From CAYSGL01 sp964520985 (lineage in GTDB: Bacteria; Pseudomonadota; Alphaproteobacteria; Micavibrionales; Micavibrionaceae), in contig CAZFPB010000001.1 of NCBI GenBank assembly GCA_964520985.1, positions 1-64,000 of the forward strand: a stretch of 64,000 nucleotides of DNA, in the 5' to 3' direction. Position 1 is the first letter of the stretch. Each line of letters starts with the position of its first letter. Below the pieces are notes generated by a model. It was not told where the DNA came from, searched no databases, and saw nothing but the letters and a program-made list of their open reading frames with translations. Of the stretch, positions 1 through 8,689 are shown in pieces. The position numbers and the translations under genes are program-made.

Positions 1-66
<66 letters not shown>

Positions 67-110
67 ATCTTTCCAGACGAAACATTCTCCGCCCTTGGCG
101 GACAGCTCTC

Positions 111-136
111 AAAACCGCAGTTAAGCTGCGGTTTTT
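111..136. terminator. bidirectional rho-independent terminator
   Basis: A hairpin with arms ACCGCAG and CTGCGGT is flanked by AAAA on the left and TTTTT on the right, so it can end transcription in both directions. It lies after the initiator tRNA on the plus strand and after the AlkB-like gene on the minus strand. Confidence 0.8.
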
Positions 137-173
137 GGCTATATGGCTGAAGGATATATACAAGGTACCGTCT

Positions 174-794
174 TTAAATTTTACCCGGATAGCCAACAAT
201 CACATTGCGGAAGGTTAGGGAGACGCGGCGGGTGCGTTCGGTCTTTATGCCATTGATGATATCGGATTTTCGGGCGGGGATGGCGTGCTGCCATTCATAG
301 CGGGCGGGGCCGGAAAGGACGATCAGGCTACCTTCTTCGAGGATGATGGATTTTTTCTCGCCGGTTTTGGGATTGGAGAATTCCATGATGCAGGGGGAGC
401 CTAAGCTTAGTGAAGCGATTGTGCCGGCAAAGCATGGGACGCAATCGATATGCGCGGAAATGCCTTGGCCAGGCAGGTATTCATTGACGATGGCTTGATC
501 CGGCGCGGATGGAAAAATGCCGTCATTATGCAGTTTCTTTGATAGTGACAAGAGCCAGTCAGGCAACGGTCCTAAATAGGCATCGTTGCCGACAGTGCGG
601 GCTTTATAATCGTATTTATAGCCGTAATGCTGCACGCGGCGTTTAAGATCTGTTAGCCATGATTGCTGATCGATTTGTGCCAGTAAGAAATCCTGTTCCT
701 GGGCAGAAATGAAGTCAGGAATATAGGTTAGGCCGGAGATATCGATCTCTGGTTCCGTTTTCTGATCCATCAATAAACTTTGCTGCCTGAGCAT
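174..794 (-). CDS. AlkB-family 2OG-Fe(II) dioxygenase
   Basis: A 206-residue protein of the AlkB superfamily, which uses Fe(II) and 2-oxoglutarate to remove alkyl groups from nucleic acids or proteins. Visible landmarks are NEYLPGQGISAHID around residues 104-117, giving the HxD iron ligands H115 and D117, the distal histidine H170 in EWQHAI, and the 2-oxoglutarate-binding segment RRVSLTFR at 189-196. The pattern resembles the short ALKBH8-like bacterial homologues more than E. coli AlkB, so the substrate (tRNA, DNA or protein) cannot be assigned. A second Met at residue 9 is an alternative start; neither has a clear ribosome-binding site. It ends at the bidirectional terminator shared with the tRNA. 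Confidence 0.88.
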   Translation of the reverse strand: MLRQQSLLMDQKTEPEIDISGLTYIPDFISAQEQDFLLAQIDQQSWLTDLKRRVQHYGYKYDYKARTVGNDAYLGPLPDWLLSLSKKLHNDGIFPSAPDQAIVNEYLPGQGISAHIDCVPCFAGTIASLSLGSPCIMEFSNPKTGEKKSIILEEGSLIVLSGPARYEWQHAIPARKSDIINGIKTERTRRVSLTFRNVIVGYPGKI

Positions 795-814
795 TATTTC
801 TTTAATTCAAATAT

Positions 815-1256
815 TCACGTTTTGAATTCATCGTGCTTTTCAAGCGCACTGTCGTCGTCTTTTGTATCGGTATGACTGTAGCTGGGAAAAGATTCCGGGT
901 CAAAAAGATATAAACCGATGATGCGATATTCGGTTTTTTTAGCTGCTTCCTCGAACTGAAAGGCTCCTTGGTAATGGGAGCTATCGACGGCTGTAATCAG
1001 GATTCTGCCAGTAGGGGTCAGACGTGTAGCTGCGCTTCTAAGAAAGTCACGGATGAGAATGAAATTGGGATTGCGGCCGTATTTCGGTTCGCCACTTCCG
1101 GCATTGGGAAACTGGAAAACGATATTGATCCAGTTTTGTGGCATCGATCCCATTTAAAACGGACGTGCCAGATTGTTTTAAGATTTCAGAATTGTGTTGT
1201 GCCTCTTCAGAAAGGCTGGAAGTAGTAATGCCGGGTGTTTTGGCAACGAGCTCACG
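815..1256 (-). pseudogene. BMT5-like (DUF2431) methyltransferase remnant, truncated and frameshifted
   Basis: The readable 112-codon frame (1153 to 815) carries NIVFQFPNAGSGEPKYGRNP and the following ILIRDFL and GRILIT segments, which match the C-terminal half of the BMT5-like SAM methyltransferase family (family call from memory). Its first ATG is directly preceded by an in-frame TAA. In the neighbouring frame, from 1256 to 1131, the sequence reads RELVAKTPGI and then VLNGIDATKL, the segment expected just before. The two pieces therefore belong together but are out of frame, with several residues missing at the junction. The glycine-rich SAM-binding N-terminus is absent because the remnant runs into the end of the FliK-like gene. 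I infer a decayed gene rather than a functional small protein. Confidence 0.62.
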
Positions 1257-3195
1257 CGTTCGCTTTATATTGTTCTTCTTTTTGCAGGATTTGCACCCAT
1301 TGGCGCGGGTCGCCCTGGAAGGACAGGTCGCCGCTCAAATTGACGTCTTCGATGGCGCCGGCATAGAGATGTTTCATATGCGCCATCATCGGCTGCGAGA
1401 AGGGCGATTGAGAGCGGACGATCAGATCGAGGCGCAGGCCGCGCATCAATCCGTCAATCTGCATATCGCCCATACGGGTTAAAGAGAGGTCAAAGATAAA
1501 GCGGGTTTGTTCTCCGTCCTTGTTTTCCTGTCCTGAGGCATCACCATCGCGTTTAAAATAGAGCGTAATCTTTTGAATTTCACTATCCCAGAACATCGGC
1601 ATGGGAACGGCGCGCCAGTCTGTATTGGATACAGGTTCGGTTGAAAGGCGGGTCATTTGTTGGCCATCGCCACTCAATCGGCTAAGGAGACCGCTTTTCC
1701 CAAGTTTTTGGATGGCTTCCAGTTTCTTGTCGCCGAGCCATGCTGTGAGGTCGCCTCCTTTTGCGGCGGCGAGGAACAGCAGGGCAGCGGCGGGCAGACT
1801 GCGCGGATTGGCCGGTGAGGGCAAGGAGCGAGCAAAGGCCTGCGCCAGCTCGGGCTCCGTCTGTTGCAGTGTCTGCAGGAGTTCGGTGAGCACTGGCCAG
1901 CGCGAGCCTTGCAGCAGAGGCAGGGGTTGCGTCAGTGGCACGGGCGCCGTGGTGGCTGCGGTGCCGAGCGATTGTCCAGGTTGCGGGACGATTTGAATCT
2001 GCGCGCCGATCGGCAGGTTCGAGGCGGGAAACTGCACAACGAATAATTGGGGCAGACCGCCTGCGAGCGGTACGCTGACCAGAGGCTGCCCTTGCGGCGT
2101 TGTGCCGATCACGGTGGCTGTAATAGTGGCAGGCGTTGCCTGCGGCATCTGAATGGCCTGGCCGATAATCGGCGTTGCTGACGTTCCGGATAACAAAGGT
2201 GACGGCGTAGAAGCGGCAGATACAAGTTGCACGGTCGGCGGCGTGATGCGGGCAATCACGGCGTCCAGCGTGGTCATCGCTTTCGGACTCAGTGCGATAC
2301 CGGTTGTCACGGCGGGCGCGTAGAACGCGCTCAGGGGTTGAAACGGTAAGGCACCGCCGGTGTTCGCAGGCGCAGCCATGACAAGCCCTGGCGTTGTGGA
2401 CGGTGTTGGTATCAACGTCAATGTCGGTTGCGTTGCAGATTGTCCCGCCAGCGGCATTGGCTGGCTGAGGAATGTCGCGCCGGGCGGGGTCGACGCCATC
2501 GGCGGCAGTGTTGCCAGCGCCGGTGTCGGCGGAGCTGTAATAAGCGGCGCAACAGGGCGCACTGTGTTCATCAATTGCTGCGTGAGGTTGTCTGGCACCG
2601 CCTGCGCTATGAGCGTTGCCGTGAGCGCGGCGGTTGTAACGGAAGCGGGCAACGTGGTTACTGTGTTCAAGGTTTGCTGGATAACCGCCTGTACTTGCGC
2701 GGGCGGCGCAGGGGTCAGGCGCACAACGATCTGTTCGGGCAACGGCGTGCCGGGCAAGGGCACGGGTGCCTGCGTCGAAGGAGGCAGCGGCACGTTTGGC
2801 GCAGGGATCGGGCGCGCGGGCGGCGGCGCGGTCTGCACCGGCGGCGGTGCCGCGGGCGGCTGGGCCGGTTGTGCCTGTTCGGGCGCTGGGCGAACGGTTA
2901 CTTGCCGCGCGGGATTACCGGCAGGAATATCAATCTGCACCTTCGTGCCGACTTCCAGCGGTTTGCCGCGCAGTTGTATATCGAGTGTGCCCTCGCTGGT
3001 GCGGATACGGGTGGAGCCGTCGCTATTCTGGCGCACCACTTCACCCTCGATGCGCAAGCCGCGCGGTGTGCTGGCCAGTTTATCGGGCAAGGCGATGATG
3101 CGCGCCGACTGATCTCCCGGTGCAGGGGCCGGGGCAGCGGGTTTGGCGCCTGTAGGCGGGACGGCGGGGCTATCGACCATGGCCCACGATACCAT
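1252..3195 (-). CDS. FliK-like Pro/Ala/Thr-rich protein
   Basis: A 647-residue protein. Roughly residues 1-430 are rich in Pro, Ala, Thr and Val, with stretches of prolines near 110-150, and look disordered. The last 80 or so residues form a compact region (RFIFDLSLTRMGDMQIDGLM and onward, then HLYAGAIEDVNLSG) resembling the C-terminal hook-length-control domain of FliK: a strand pair followed by a helix that would sit on the export gate. The window has a better FliK at 18842-20398, so this would be a second, divergent member. Met residues at 1 and 6 are both possible starts. No catalytic residues are expected. High GC and third-position bias explain several long shadow frames on the other strand. 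Confidence 0.55.
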   Translation of the reverse strand: MVSWAMVDSPAVPPTGAKPAAPAPAPGDQSARIIALPDKLASTPRGLRIEGEVVRQNSDGSTRIRTSEGTLDIQLRGKPLEVGTKVQIDIPAGNPARQVTVRPAPEQAQPAQPPAAPPPVQTAPPPARPIPAPNVPLPPSTQAPVPLPGTPLPEQIVVRLTPAPPAQVQAVIQQTLNTVTTLPASVTTAALTATLIAQAVPDNLTQQLMNTVRPVAPLITAPPTPALATLPPMASTPPGATFLSQPMPLAGQSATQPTLTLIPTPSTTPGLVMAAPANTGGALPFQPLSAFYAPAVTTGIALSPKAMTTLDAVIARITPPTVQLVSAASTPSPLLSGTSATPIIGQAIQMPQATPATITATVIGTTPQGQPLVSVPLAGGLPQLFVVQFPASNLPIGAQIQIVPQPGQSLGTAATTAPVPLTQPLPLLQGSRWPVLTELLQTLQQTEPELAQAFARSLPSPANPRSLPAAALLFLAAAKGGDLTAWLGDKKLEAIQKLGKSGLLSRLSGDGQQMTRLSTEPVSNTDWRAVPMPMFWDSEIQKITLYFKRDGDASGQENKDGEQTRFIFDLSLTRMGDMQIDGLMRGLRLDLIVRSQSPFSQPMMAHMKHLYAGAIEDVNLSGDLSFQGDPRQWVQILQKEEQYKANA

Positions 3196-3419
3196 GAAAT
3201 TGGTTAAAAACAGGGCCGGTTATTCAGTTCGTTCGGCGGATTTTTTAGTTTTCCCGCTCTATCCGGTCCCGAAATGCCAAACGGACGCACTGCACCCGTT
3301 GATGCCATCATTATACCATCAAATCTCTCAGAAAGACAGGAAAAGGACCTTGACCGATCAAGCCTGCCATGGTGATCTATTGGCATAATGTATTTTTGAT
3401 GTGTGCGAGGATTTTGACG

Positions 3420-3725
3420 ATGGCGAGTATTACGTTCATGAAGCAAAGATTGGAGATTCTGCAACAGGACTTTGAAAAAGCCTCCGTTCGGCAGCAGGAA
3501 GATTTTCCGGGTGAAGTGTACATGATGGGCCGCCAAGCTTTTGGAGCATGCCACTCGGAAGAAGACGTGAAAGCCTGCTGCGATCAATTATCGGATGATG
3601 GCTTGCGTGCCGCTTTTATCAAAGGAATACGCGAGCAGGTCAACGCGCCCGCCTACAAAGATACGCCAAAAGCCGAAATCCTGCGCCCCTTTGTCAATCA
3701 ATGCTATGCGGAGTTACACGCTTAA
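3420..3725 (+). CDS. small conserved-looking protein, tandem paralogue A
   Basis: A 101-residue protein of unknown function, acidic and predicted mostly helical. The ATG at 3420 was chosen because GAGGA lies about ten bases upstream and it gives the same length as the next gene; an upstream ATG at 3369 is in frame but adds an unconserved segment. It shares with its neighbour an AFIKG motif and a C-terminus of the form LRPxxNxxYxELxA, with similar spacing. No signal peptide or membrane segment is seen. It contains four cysteines, including CC at residues 56-57. Confidence 0.6.
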   Translation: MASITFMKQRLEILQQDFEKASVRQQEDFPGEVYMMGRQAFGACHSEEDVKACCDQLSDDGLRAAFIKGIREQVNAPAYKDTPKAEILRPFVNQCYAELHA

Positions 3726-3770
3726 CCGGCAGCGGTTAGTATCTGCCCATCTTTAAAAGAGTTTTATGTT

Positions 3771-4082
3771 ATGCTGAAAAAAATGTCTCTCGCCGATCAG
3801 GTTGCCAGTATTCAAGGCACCTTCAATCAAAATCCTGACGCGCATACAAACATGGAAGCGGCAAAATTTGTGTACGGTATCGGCCGCACCCTTGCGCTTG
3901 AGGCCACGCATGAAAGTGATCTGATCGCGGCTTGTGATGCCCTGACTTCTTGGTCGCTGAAGCGGGCTTTTATCAAAGGCGTTGATGAAGTCGTCAACCA
4001 TCCCGACAATCGCGATAGTGCTGTGGCGGCTACTTTGCGGCCTTATACCAACAAATTATATCAGGAATTGAACGCGCCTTAA
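3771..4082 (+). CDS. small conserved-looking protein, tandem paralogue B
   Basis: A 103-residue protein that follows paralogue A after 45 bases, likely in one transcript. The alignable core is RAFIKGVDEVVNHP and LRPYTNKLYQELNA, against AAFIKGIREQVNAP and LRPFVNQCYAELHA in the first copy, which points to an old tandem duplication. I do not recognise the family. It converges with flhG, whose stop overlaps this gene's stop by four bases; with the flagellar operon next door a flagellar or motility role is possible, but nothing in the protein shows it. Confidence 0.62.
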   Translation: MLKKMSLADQVASIQGTFNQNPDAHTNMEAAKFVYGIGRTLALEATHESDLIAACDALTSWSLKRAFIKGVDEVVNHPDNRDSAVAATLRPYTNKLYQELNAP

Positions 4083-4921
4083 CCGGCGGCGGTTTGCTTG
4101 CTGTCTTCGGCAAGTTGCTTGAGGACGAAGCGGGCGATTTTTTCGACGTCTTCGGCGGCCTCGGAGTTAGGTGAGCGGGTGAGGATTGGGGTCTGGTGAC
4201 GGATGGAATCTTTTACGCGCGGATCATGGCGCACAATGCCGGCAAGCGGCGGATTTAGGCGCAGGAAGTTCTGGCAGGCTTTGAGCAGTGTCTTATAAGT
4301 TCGCTCGCCATCGGATGTGCTCGCGGCCTGATTGGCAACGATCGAAACGTTTTTCGAAAGGCCTGCGGCGCTGCCGAGTTTGATGAAGGCGTAGGCATCG
4401 GTGAGTGAGGTTGGCTCGTCCGTCGTGACGATCAATGTTTTGGCGGCGCTGGCCGAAAGCATGCGCACGGTGCGGTCAACGCCTGCGCCCAGATCCATGA
4501 TCACGACGTCGTAGGTTTCGCCAACTTCAATCAACTGGTCGCGGAGGAGCGCGAGGCGTTGTGACGGAAGGGCGGATAGGGACGCTTGGCCTGAACGGCC
4601 GGCGACGATATCGAAGCCGCCTTCTTCATAAGGCTGGATGACTTTATCAAGCGCGAGGCGGCCGCGGATGACGTCGTTCAAATCGCGCTTGGGCATCAAG
4701 CCTAATTGTACATCGACGTTGGCCAATCCCAGATCGCCATCGAACAGCAGGACTTTTTTGCCCGCTTTGGCGAGGGCGTGCGAGAGAGTAATCGAAAACC
4801 ACGTTTTGCCGACGCCGCCCTTGCCGCTAGCAACGGCCACGAGATTGCGGCCCTTGCGAAACGGTGGCATCGCGGTGTCGGACAATTCGGTTCGTTGGTT
4901 GGCGGTGACGGATTCAGTCAT
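4079..4921 (-). CDS. flhG: FlhG/FleN-type MinD-like ATPase
   Basis: A 280-residue ParA/MinD-family ATPase with the deviant Walker A motif KGGVGKT at residues 34-40, the DGDLGLANVDVQLG block that is diagnostic for FlhG/YlxH, and a VVIMDLGAG Walker B segment. FlhG sets flagellar number by controlling FlhF and, in some species, the FleQ/FlbD-type regulator. The C-terminus is Lys/Glu rich, but I cannot confirm the amphipathic membrane-targeting helix. It is the last gene of the run fliF-fliG-fliH-fliN-motA-flbD-flhF-flhG and follows flhF after only 14 bases. Confidence 0.9.
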   Translation of the reverse strand: MTESVTANQRTELSDTAMPPFRKGRNLVAVASGKGGVGKTWFSITLSHALAKAGKKVLLFDGDLGLANVDVQLGLMPKRDLNDVIRGRLALDKVIQPYEEGGFDIVAGRSGQASLSALPSQRLALLRDQLIEVGETYDVVIMDLGAGVDRTVRMLSASAAKTLIVTTDEPTSLTDAYAFIKLGSAAGLSKNVSIVANQAASTSDGERTYKTLLKACQNFLRLNPPLAGIVRHDPRVKDSIRHQTPILTRSPNSEAAEDVEKIARFVLKQLAEDSKQTAAG

Positions 4922-4935
4922 CGTGATGTATACCC

Positions 4936-5958
4936 CTACGCTTTCCTGCGCTCTTGTATTGTCTCTGCTTTTGCGCGCGGCATCAAGAGCTGAGTTAATC
5001 TTTTCGGCGTTAAGGCGACGAGACCATCGGCGACGCGCGCGGTATCGCTCACATCGGTGAAGGCGAGGCTGCCCTGATGCGCGGCGGCGAGCAGGCCACC
5101 CAGGCGGCGCGCAACATCGATGCGCGATGGCAGCAGCAGGCGGGCGCCTAAAGCCGCGAAAACACGGGCCATTTCGCCGCTTTCATCGGCATCGAGGCCG
5201 GCGGGCAAAACAAGAATAGGATCGATCGGGCCGGCGTGGATCATGCGCGCCAGCTCCTTGATGTTCTCAGGCTGGAAGGGATTGGCGCCGGGCGTATCAA
5301 TCAATAGTTGGTCAACGCCGGATAATTCGGCCATGGCGCGCTGGAGCGCGACGGCGTCGGAGGCGGTTTTCAGCGGCACTTTCATCAGGCGGGTGAAGGC
5401 TTCAAGCTGCTCGACGCCGCCCGCGCGAACGGTGTCAGTGGTGATGACCGCTACGGACAGGCCGTTCATTGAGGCGCGCGCCGCCATTTTGGCGATGGCC
5501 AAAGTCTTACCGGCACCGGGAGCGCCTACAACCATGAGGGCGCGGTCGTGCCCGGCCTGCGGCAGCGGTTTGAAATCGAAGAGGTTCTGCAGCGCGGCGT
5601 TGAGCGCGCTGCGCGGTTCATCAAGGCCCATGACGGACGCGGCGGAGACGACGTGGTCGAGCACGTCTTCCGGCACAGCGTGGCGCAGCATGGCTTCGGT
5701 AATTTCTTCGACGACCGAGGCGGAATCGGAATCGTCTTCATACAGCCAGTCATCGAATTTTTGACCGGTGCCGGCTGAGGTGGTTTTGCCGGTGTCTTCA
5801 TTAACAGGGCGGGCATCGGGATCGAGCGCGGCCGTAACGCGCACGCCGCCGCCCGGCTCATCACGCGTGGCGATGATGACGGCATCTTCCCCGATGGTTT
5901 CGCGCACCATTTGCATCGCGTCTTTCATAGTCTTTGCAGTAAATGTTTTAAGCCGCAT
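4936..5958 (-). CDS. flhF: FlhF, SRP-type GTPase for polar flagellum placement
   Basis: A 340-residue protein starting RLKTFTAKTMKDAMQMVRE, the usual FlhF N-terminus, followed by an NG-type GTPase domain: P-loop GAPGAGKT at 145-152, TTDTVRAGGVEQLEAF at 173-188 (the DTxR-GAxEQL block of SRP GTPases) and DTPG at 221-224. The guanine-specificity motif, normally TKxD, reads SRID at 278-281. FlhF marks the pole where the first FliF ring is built. The B linker (about 50-130) is acidic and short. Most alphaproteobacterial clusters place flhA near here; it is not between flbD and flhF in this window. Confidence 0.9.
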   Translation of the reverse strand: MRLKTFTAKTMKDAMQMVRETIGEDAVIIATRDEPGGGVRVTAALDPDARPVNEDTGKTTSAGTGQKFDDWLYEDDSDSASVVEEITEAMLRHAVPEDVLDHVVSAASVMGLDEPRSALNAALQNLFDFKPLPQAGHDRALMVVGAPGAGKTLAIAKMAARASMNGLSVAVITTDTVRAGGVEQLEAFTRLMKVPLKTASDAVALQRAMAELSGVDQLLIDTPGANPFQPENIKELARMIHAGPIDPILVLPAGLDADESGEMARVFAALGARLLLPSRIDVARRLGGLLAAAHQGSLAFTDVSDTARVADGLVALTPKRLTQLLMPRAKAETIQERRKA

Positions 5959-6068
5959 GGCAGGCCAACAACTGATTCTCTTGAAATATTATACGGTAAA
6001 TCCGAATCAATACCCTAGCGGATTATGCAATTGGGCGCGAGGGTTATCCACACTAAGCGCGGACGGGC

Positions 6069-7442
6069 TTAATTCCCGGTCGCGCTGACGGGGACATCGA
6101 CGCCCTCGTCCTTGTACTGGTTAAGCTTGTTGCGCAGGGTGCGGATGGAAATGCCCAGAATTTTTGCCGCGTGCGTACGGTTGCCCAGACAGTGGCCTAT
6201 CGTGTCGATGATCATGCCGCGTTCGACATCGGCGATGGTTTTGCCGATCAGGTTTTCAACGCCGCCCGGGTTTTGCACGATGACAGGCGAAGAGTCTGGG
6301 GCAGGTGCCTGAACGGGCGCTGGATTGTTGCCGGCGGCGAAGGCCGCATTCTGCAGGTGAATGGCATCCGGTTCGATTTCGGAGTCCATCGACATCAGGA
6401 TGGCGCGGTGCATGGTGTTTTCCAGCTCGCGAATATTCCCGCGCCATGGGTATTGCTGGAGCAGGGCGACTGACGGTGCGGAAATTCTTTTCTTCGGCAC
6501 GCCGTTGGATTCCGCATATTTATCGGCAAAGAATTGTGCGAGCGGAAGAATATCTTTGGGACGTTCGCGCAGGGCAGGGAGCGCGAGGTTGACGACGTTC
6601 AGGCGGAAATACAAATCTTCGCGGAATTCGCCTTTATTGACGGACTCCTGCAAATTCCGGTTCGATGTGGCAATTATGCGCACATCGATTTTGACCGCGT
6701 CGTTCGAGCCGATACGGGTGATTTCGCGTTCCTGAATCGCGCGCAGCAATTTGGCCTGTAACAGCGGGTGCATTTCCGAGACTTCATCAAGCAGAATGCT
6801 GCCGCCATTGGCTTCTTCAAACTTACCGATACGGCGGGCATTGGCGCCGGTGAAGGCCCCTTTCTCGTGACCAAATAATTCTGATTCCAATAAATTTTCA
6901 GGAATAGCCGCGCAATTGACGGCGATGAACGGGCCATCTTTGCGTTTGGATTTTTTATGGATGAAGCGCGACATCACTTCTTTCCCGGTGCCGCTTTCGC
7001 CGGTGATCATGATGGTGGCATCGGACGGCGCGATTTTGGCCGCGAGAGTCATGACGGGTGTCATCGCCGGATCGTCGGCGATCATGGCGGTGGCTTCTTC
7101 GGTGACGGCTTCGAGGATGGCGGCGATCAGATCTGCGTCGGGCGGCAGCGGTACATATTCCTTGGCGCCGTCCTGAATGGCTTTGACGGCAGAGCGCGCG
7201 TCGGTATTCACACCGCAAGCGACGACCGGGACGTGAATGCGTTCGGCTTCGAGATCAAGGACGAATTCGGCAATCTTCTGTTTGATATCGACCATGCACA
7301 CGTCGGCACCTTTGCCGTTGCGCAAGGCGCCGAGCGCTTCTACCGTATCTTCGCAGTGAATGACCTTTGCGCCGCGTTGCAGGGCGATTTTCCCCGCTGC
7401 GCCGATATGGCCTTCCAGTTGTCCGACAATCATCAATCTCAT
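6069..7442 (-). CDS. flbD: FlbD-like sigma-54-dependent transcriptional activator
   Basis: A 457-residue NtrC-family activator. A receiver-like N-terminal domain (1-115) lacks the normal acidic pair and keeps only a VDI aspartate near residue 52, as is usual in FlbD proteins that are not conventionally phosphorylated. The AAA+ domain has Walker A GESGTGKE (148-155), the sigma-54-contacting GAFTGA loop (195-200) and Walker B SILLDEV (215-221); a Fis-type helix-turn-helix ([17 protein letters not shown]) closes the protein. It should activate the sigma-54 sites found before flgI, flgF and flgB, with FliX (22606-23046) as its expected modulator. It is transcribed after motA with an 18-base gap. 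Confidence 0.93.
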   Translation of the reverse strand: MRLMIVGQLEGHIGAAGKIALQRGAKVIHCEDTVEALGALRNGKGADVCMVDIKQKIAEFVLDLEAERIHVPVVACGVNTDARSAVKAIQDGAKEYVPLPPDADLIAAILEAVTEEATAMIADDPAMTPVMTLAAKIAPSDATIMITGESGTGKEVMSRFIHKKSKRKDGPFIAVNCAAIPENLLESELFGHEKGAFTGANARRIGKFEEANGGSILLDEVSEMHPLLQAKLLRAIQEREITRIGSNDAVKIDVRIIATSNRNLQESVNKGEFREDLYFRLNVVNLALPALRERPKDILPLAQFFADKYAESNGVPKKRISAPSVALLQQYPWRGNIRELENTMHRAILMSMDSEIEPDAIHLQNAAFAAGNNPAPVQAPAPDSSPVIVQNPGGVENLIGKTIADVERGMIIDTIGHCLGNRTHAAKILGISIRTLRNKLNQYKDEGVDVPVSATGN

Positions 7443-7460
7443 AGCAATAACTCTATTTCG

Positions 7461-8300
7461 TTAATCAAAATATTCAATACGGTCTTCGGGAGACAGCTCG
7501 CTGTTCAAAAGCATTTCTAAACGGCGCGGATTTTCCTGACGGGCGATTGATGCCATCGCGGTTAAAATCAGCGCGCGGTTCAGCACTTCATCGTTGGAGT
7601 TGCGTTCCAGCTTGGCGGCGAGCGGCGATAAGATCGCCATGCCCATGATCGCGCCGTAAAAGGTTGTCAGCAGGGCGACGGCCATGGCCGGACCGATGGC
7701 TTCAGGGTTGGATAAATCGGCCAGCATCTGCACAAGGCCGATCAGTGTGCCGATCAAACCCATCGCTGGCGCGGTTTCGGAGGCGCGACGCAGAATGGAA
7801 GCGGCGCGGCGGTGGCGCTGCACCAGCGCATCGATATCCTGTGCCAGCACACGCTCGACATCATCGCCGCCATACCCATCGGTGACGATCTGCACGGCTT
7901 CGGCGAGGTGCGGGTCTTTGTTCAGTTCGCTGGTCATCTGCGAGAGAATGAGGAAGCCTTTTTTACGGGCCAGCACGGCAATTTCCATCAACTGGCGCGC
8001 CATGACGGCAGGCGGCGTGCGGCGGACGATGAAGGACTGGCGAATAATGCCTAAGGTACCTTTGATTTCTTCAAGACTGTAGGCGATAGCGGTCACGCTC
8101 ATCGTGCCAAGCACAACGATCATCACGGCGGGCAGGTTGAAAAAGCTGGCGTTGCTGTGGCCGAGAATAATGGCCGTCGAAATCAGAACGAAGGTAATGA
8201 CCAAGCCCCAGACGGTGCTGAGGTCAGTCTGTATCGCAGGGTTCGCAATCCGGATGGTCGCGGGAGCAGATAGATCTGGTTGTTGCGCGGTATCACTCAT
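7461..8300 (-). CDS. motA: MotA-type stator ion-channel subunit
   Basis: A 279-residue MotA/PomA protein with four hydrophobic segments (near 29-48, 53-73, 170-190 and 200-225) and a long cytoplasmic loop between the second and third carrying ARQLMEIAVLARKKGFL and the charged stretch that meets FliG. The SETAPAMGLIGTLIGLVQML block is typical of the MotA/TolQ family third segment. It lies inside the fliF operon between fliN and flbD, about 23 kb from the motB genes (30750-32230), so stator subunits are encoded in separate transcripts. Proton versus sodium use cannot be read with certainty. Confidence 0.9.
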   Translation of the reverse strand: MSDTAQQPDLSAPATIRIANPAIQTDLSTVWGLVITFVLISTAIILGHSNASFFNLPAVMIVVLGTMSVTAIAYSLEEIKGTLGIIRQSFIVRRTPPAVMARQLMEIAVLARKKGFLILSQMTSELNKDPHLAEAVQIVTDGYGGDDVERVLAQDIDALVQRHRRAASILRRASETAPAMGLIGTLIGLVQMLADLSNPEAIGPAMAVALLTTFYGAIMGMAILSPLAAKLERNSNDEVLNRALILTAMASIARQENPRRLEMLLNSELSPEDRIEYFD

Positions 8301-8329
8301 GCATTCTCAATCGGCGGTACGGATAAAAA

Positions 8330-8689
8330 TTAGCTGCGGTCGGATTTAACGATCTCGGTCATGGTTACGCCGAGCTTGTCTTCGACCACTACAACTTCAC
8401 CACGGGCAACGAGGCGGTTGTTAACATAGATGTCGATGGCTTCGCCGACTTTGCGATCGAGCTCAACAACAGCGCCACGGCCGAGTTTCAAAAGCTGGTT
8501 TACGGGCATCGAGGAGCGGCCGAGTACGGCGGAAATCTGCACGGGAATATCGTAGATAGCCGTCACATCGCCGGCCATTGCTTCACCGACGAGCCATTCT
8601 TTTTCGCCCTCTTTATTCGGGGCGGCGCCTTCTATTTCCTTAAAGGCCATGTCCGCAGGCTTGGCTTTGTCTTGGGCGTCATCACTCAT
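8330..8689 (-). CDS. fliN: FliN, C-ring switch protein
   Basis: A 119-residue protein with a SpoA domain over the last 80 residues: DIPVQISAVLGRSSMPVNQL, LGRGAVVELDRKVGEAIDIY and VNNRLVARGEVVVVEDKLGV are the classic FliN blocks. The start at 8689 was chosen because GGAGA lies five bases upstream; a longer frame to 8752 adds 21 unconserved residues. The gene begins inside the 3' end of fliH (8-base overlap). FliN forms the base of the C ring with FliM and binds FliH during export. Confidence 0.93.
   Translation of the reverse strand: MSDDAQDKAKPADMAFKEIEGAAPNKEGEKEWLVGEAMAGDVTAIYDIPVQISAVLGRSSMPVNQLLKLGRGAVVELDRKVGEAIDIYVNNRLVARGEVVVVEDKLGVTMTEIVKSDRS

Noticed and set aside
2360..3207. Long plus-strand frames opposite the FliK-like gene (up to 259 codons)
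   Set aside because: They mirror the Pro/Ala codons of the real minus-strand gene, with Gly/Arg/Cys-rich, family-less translations.
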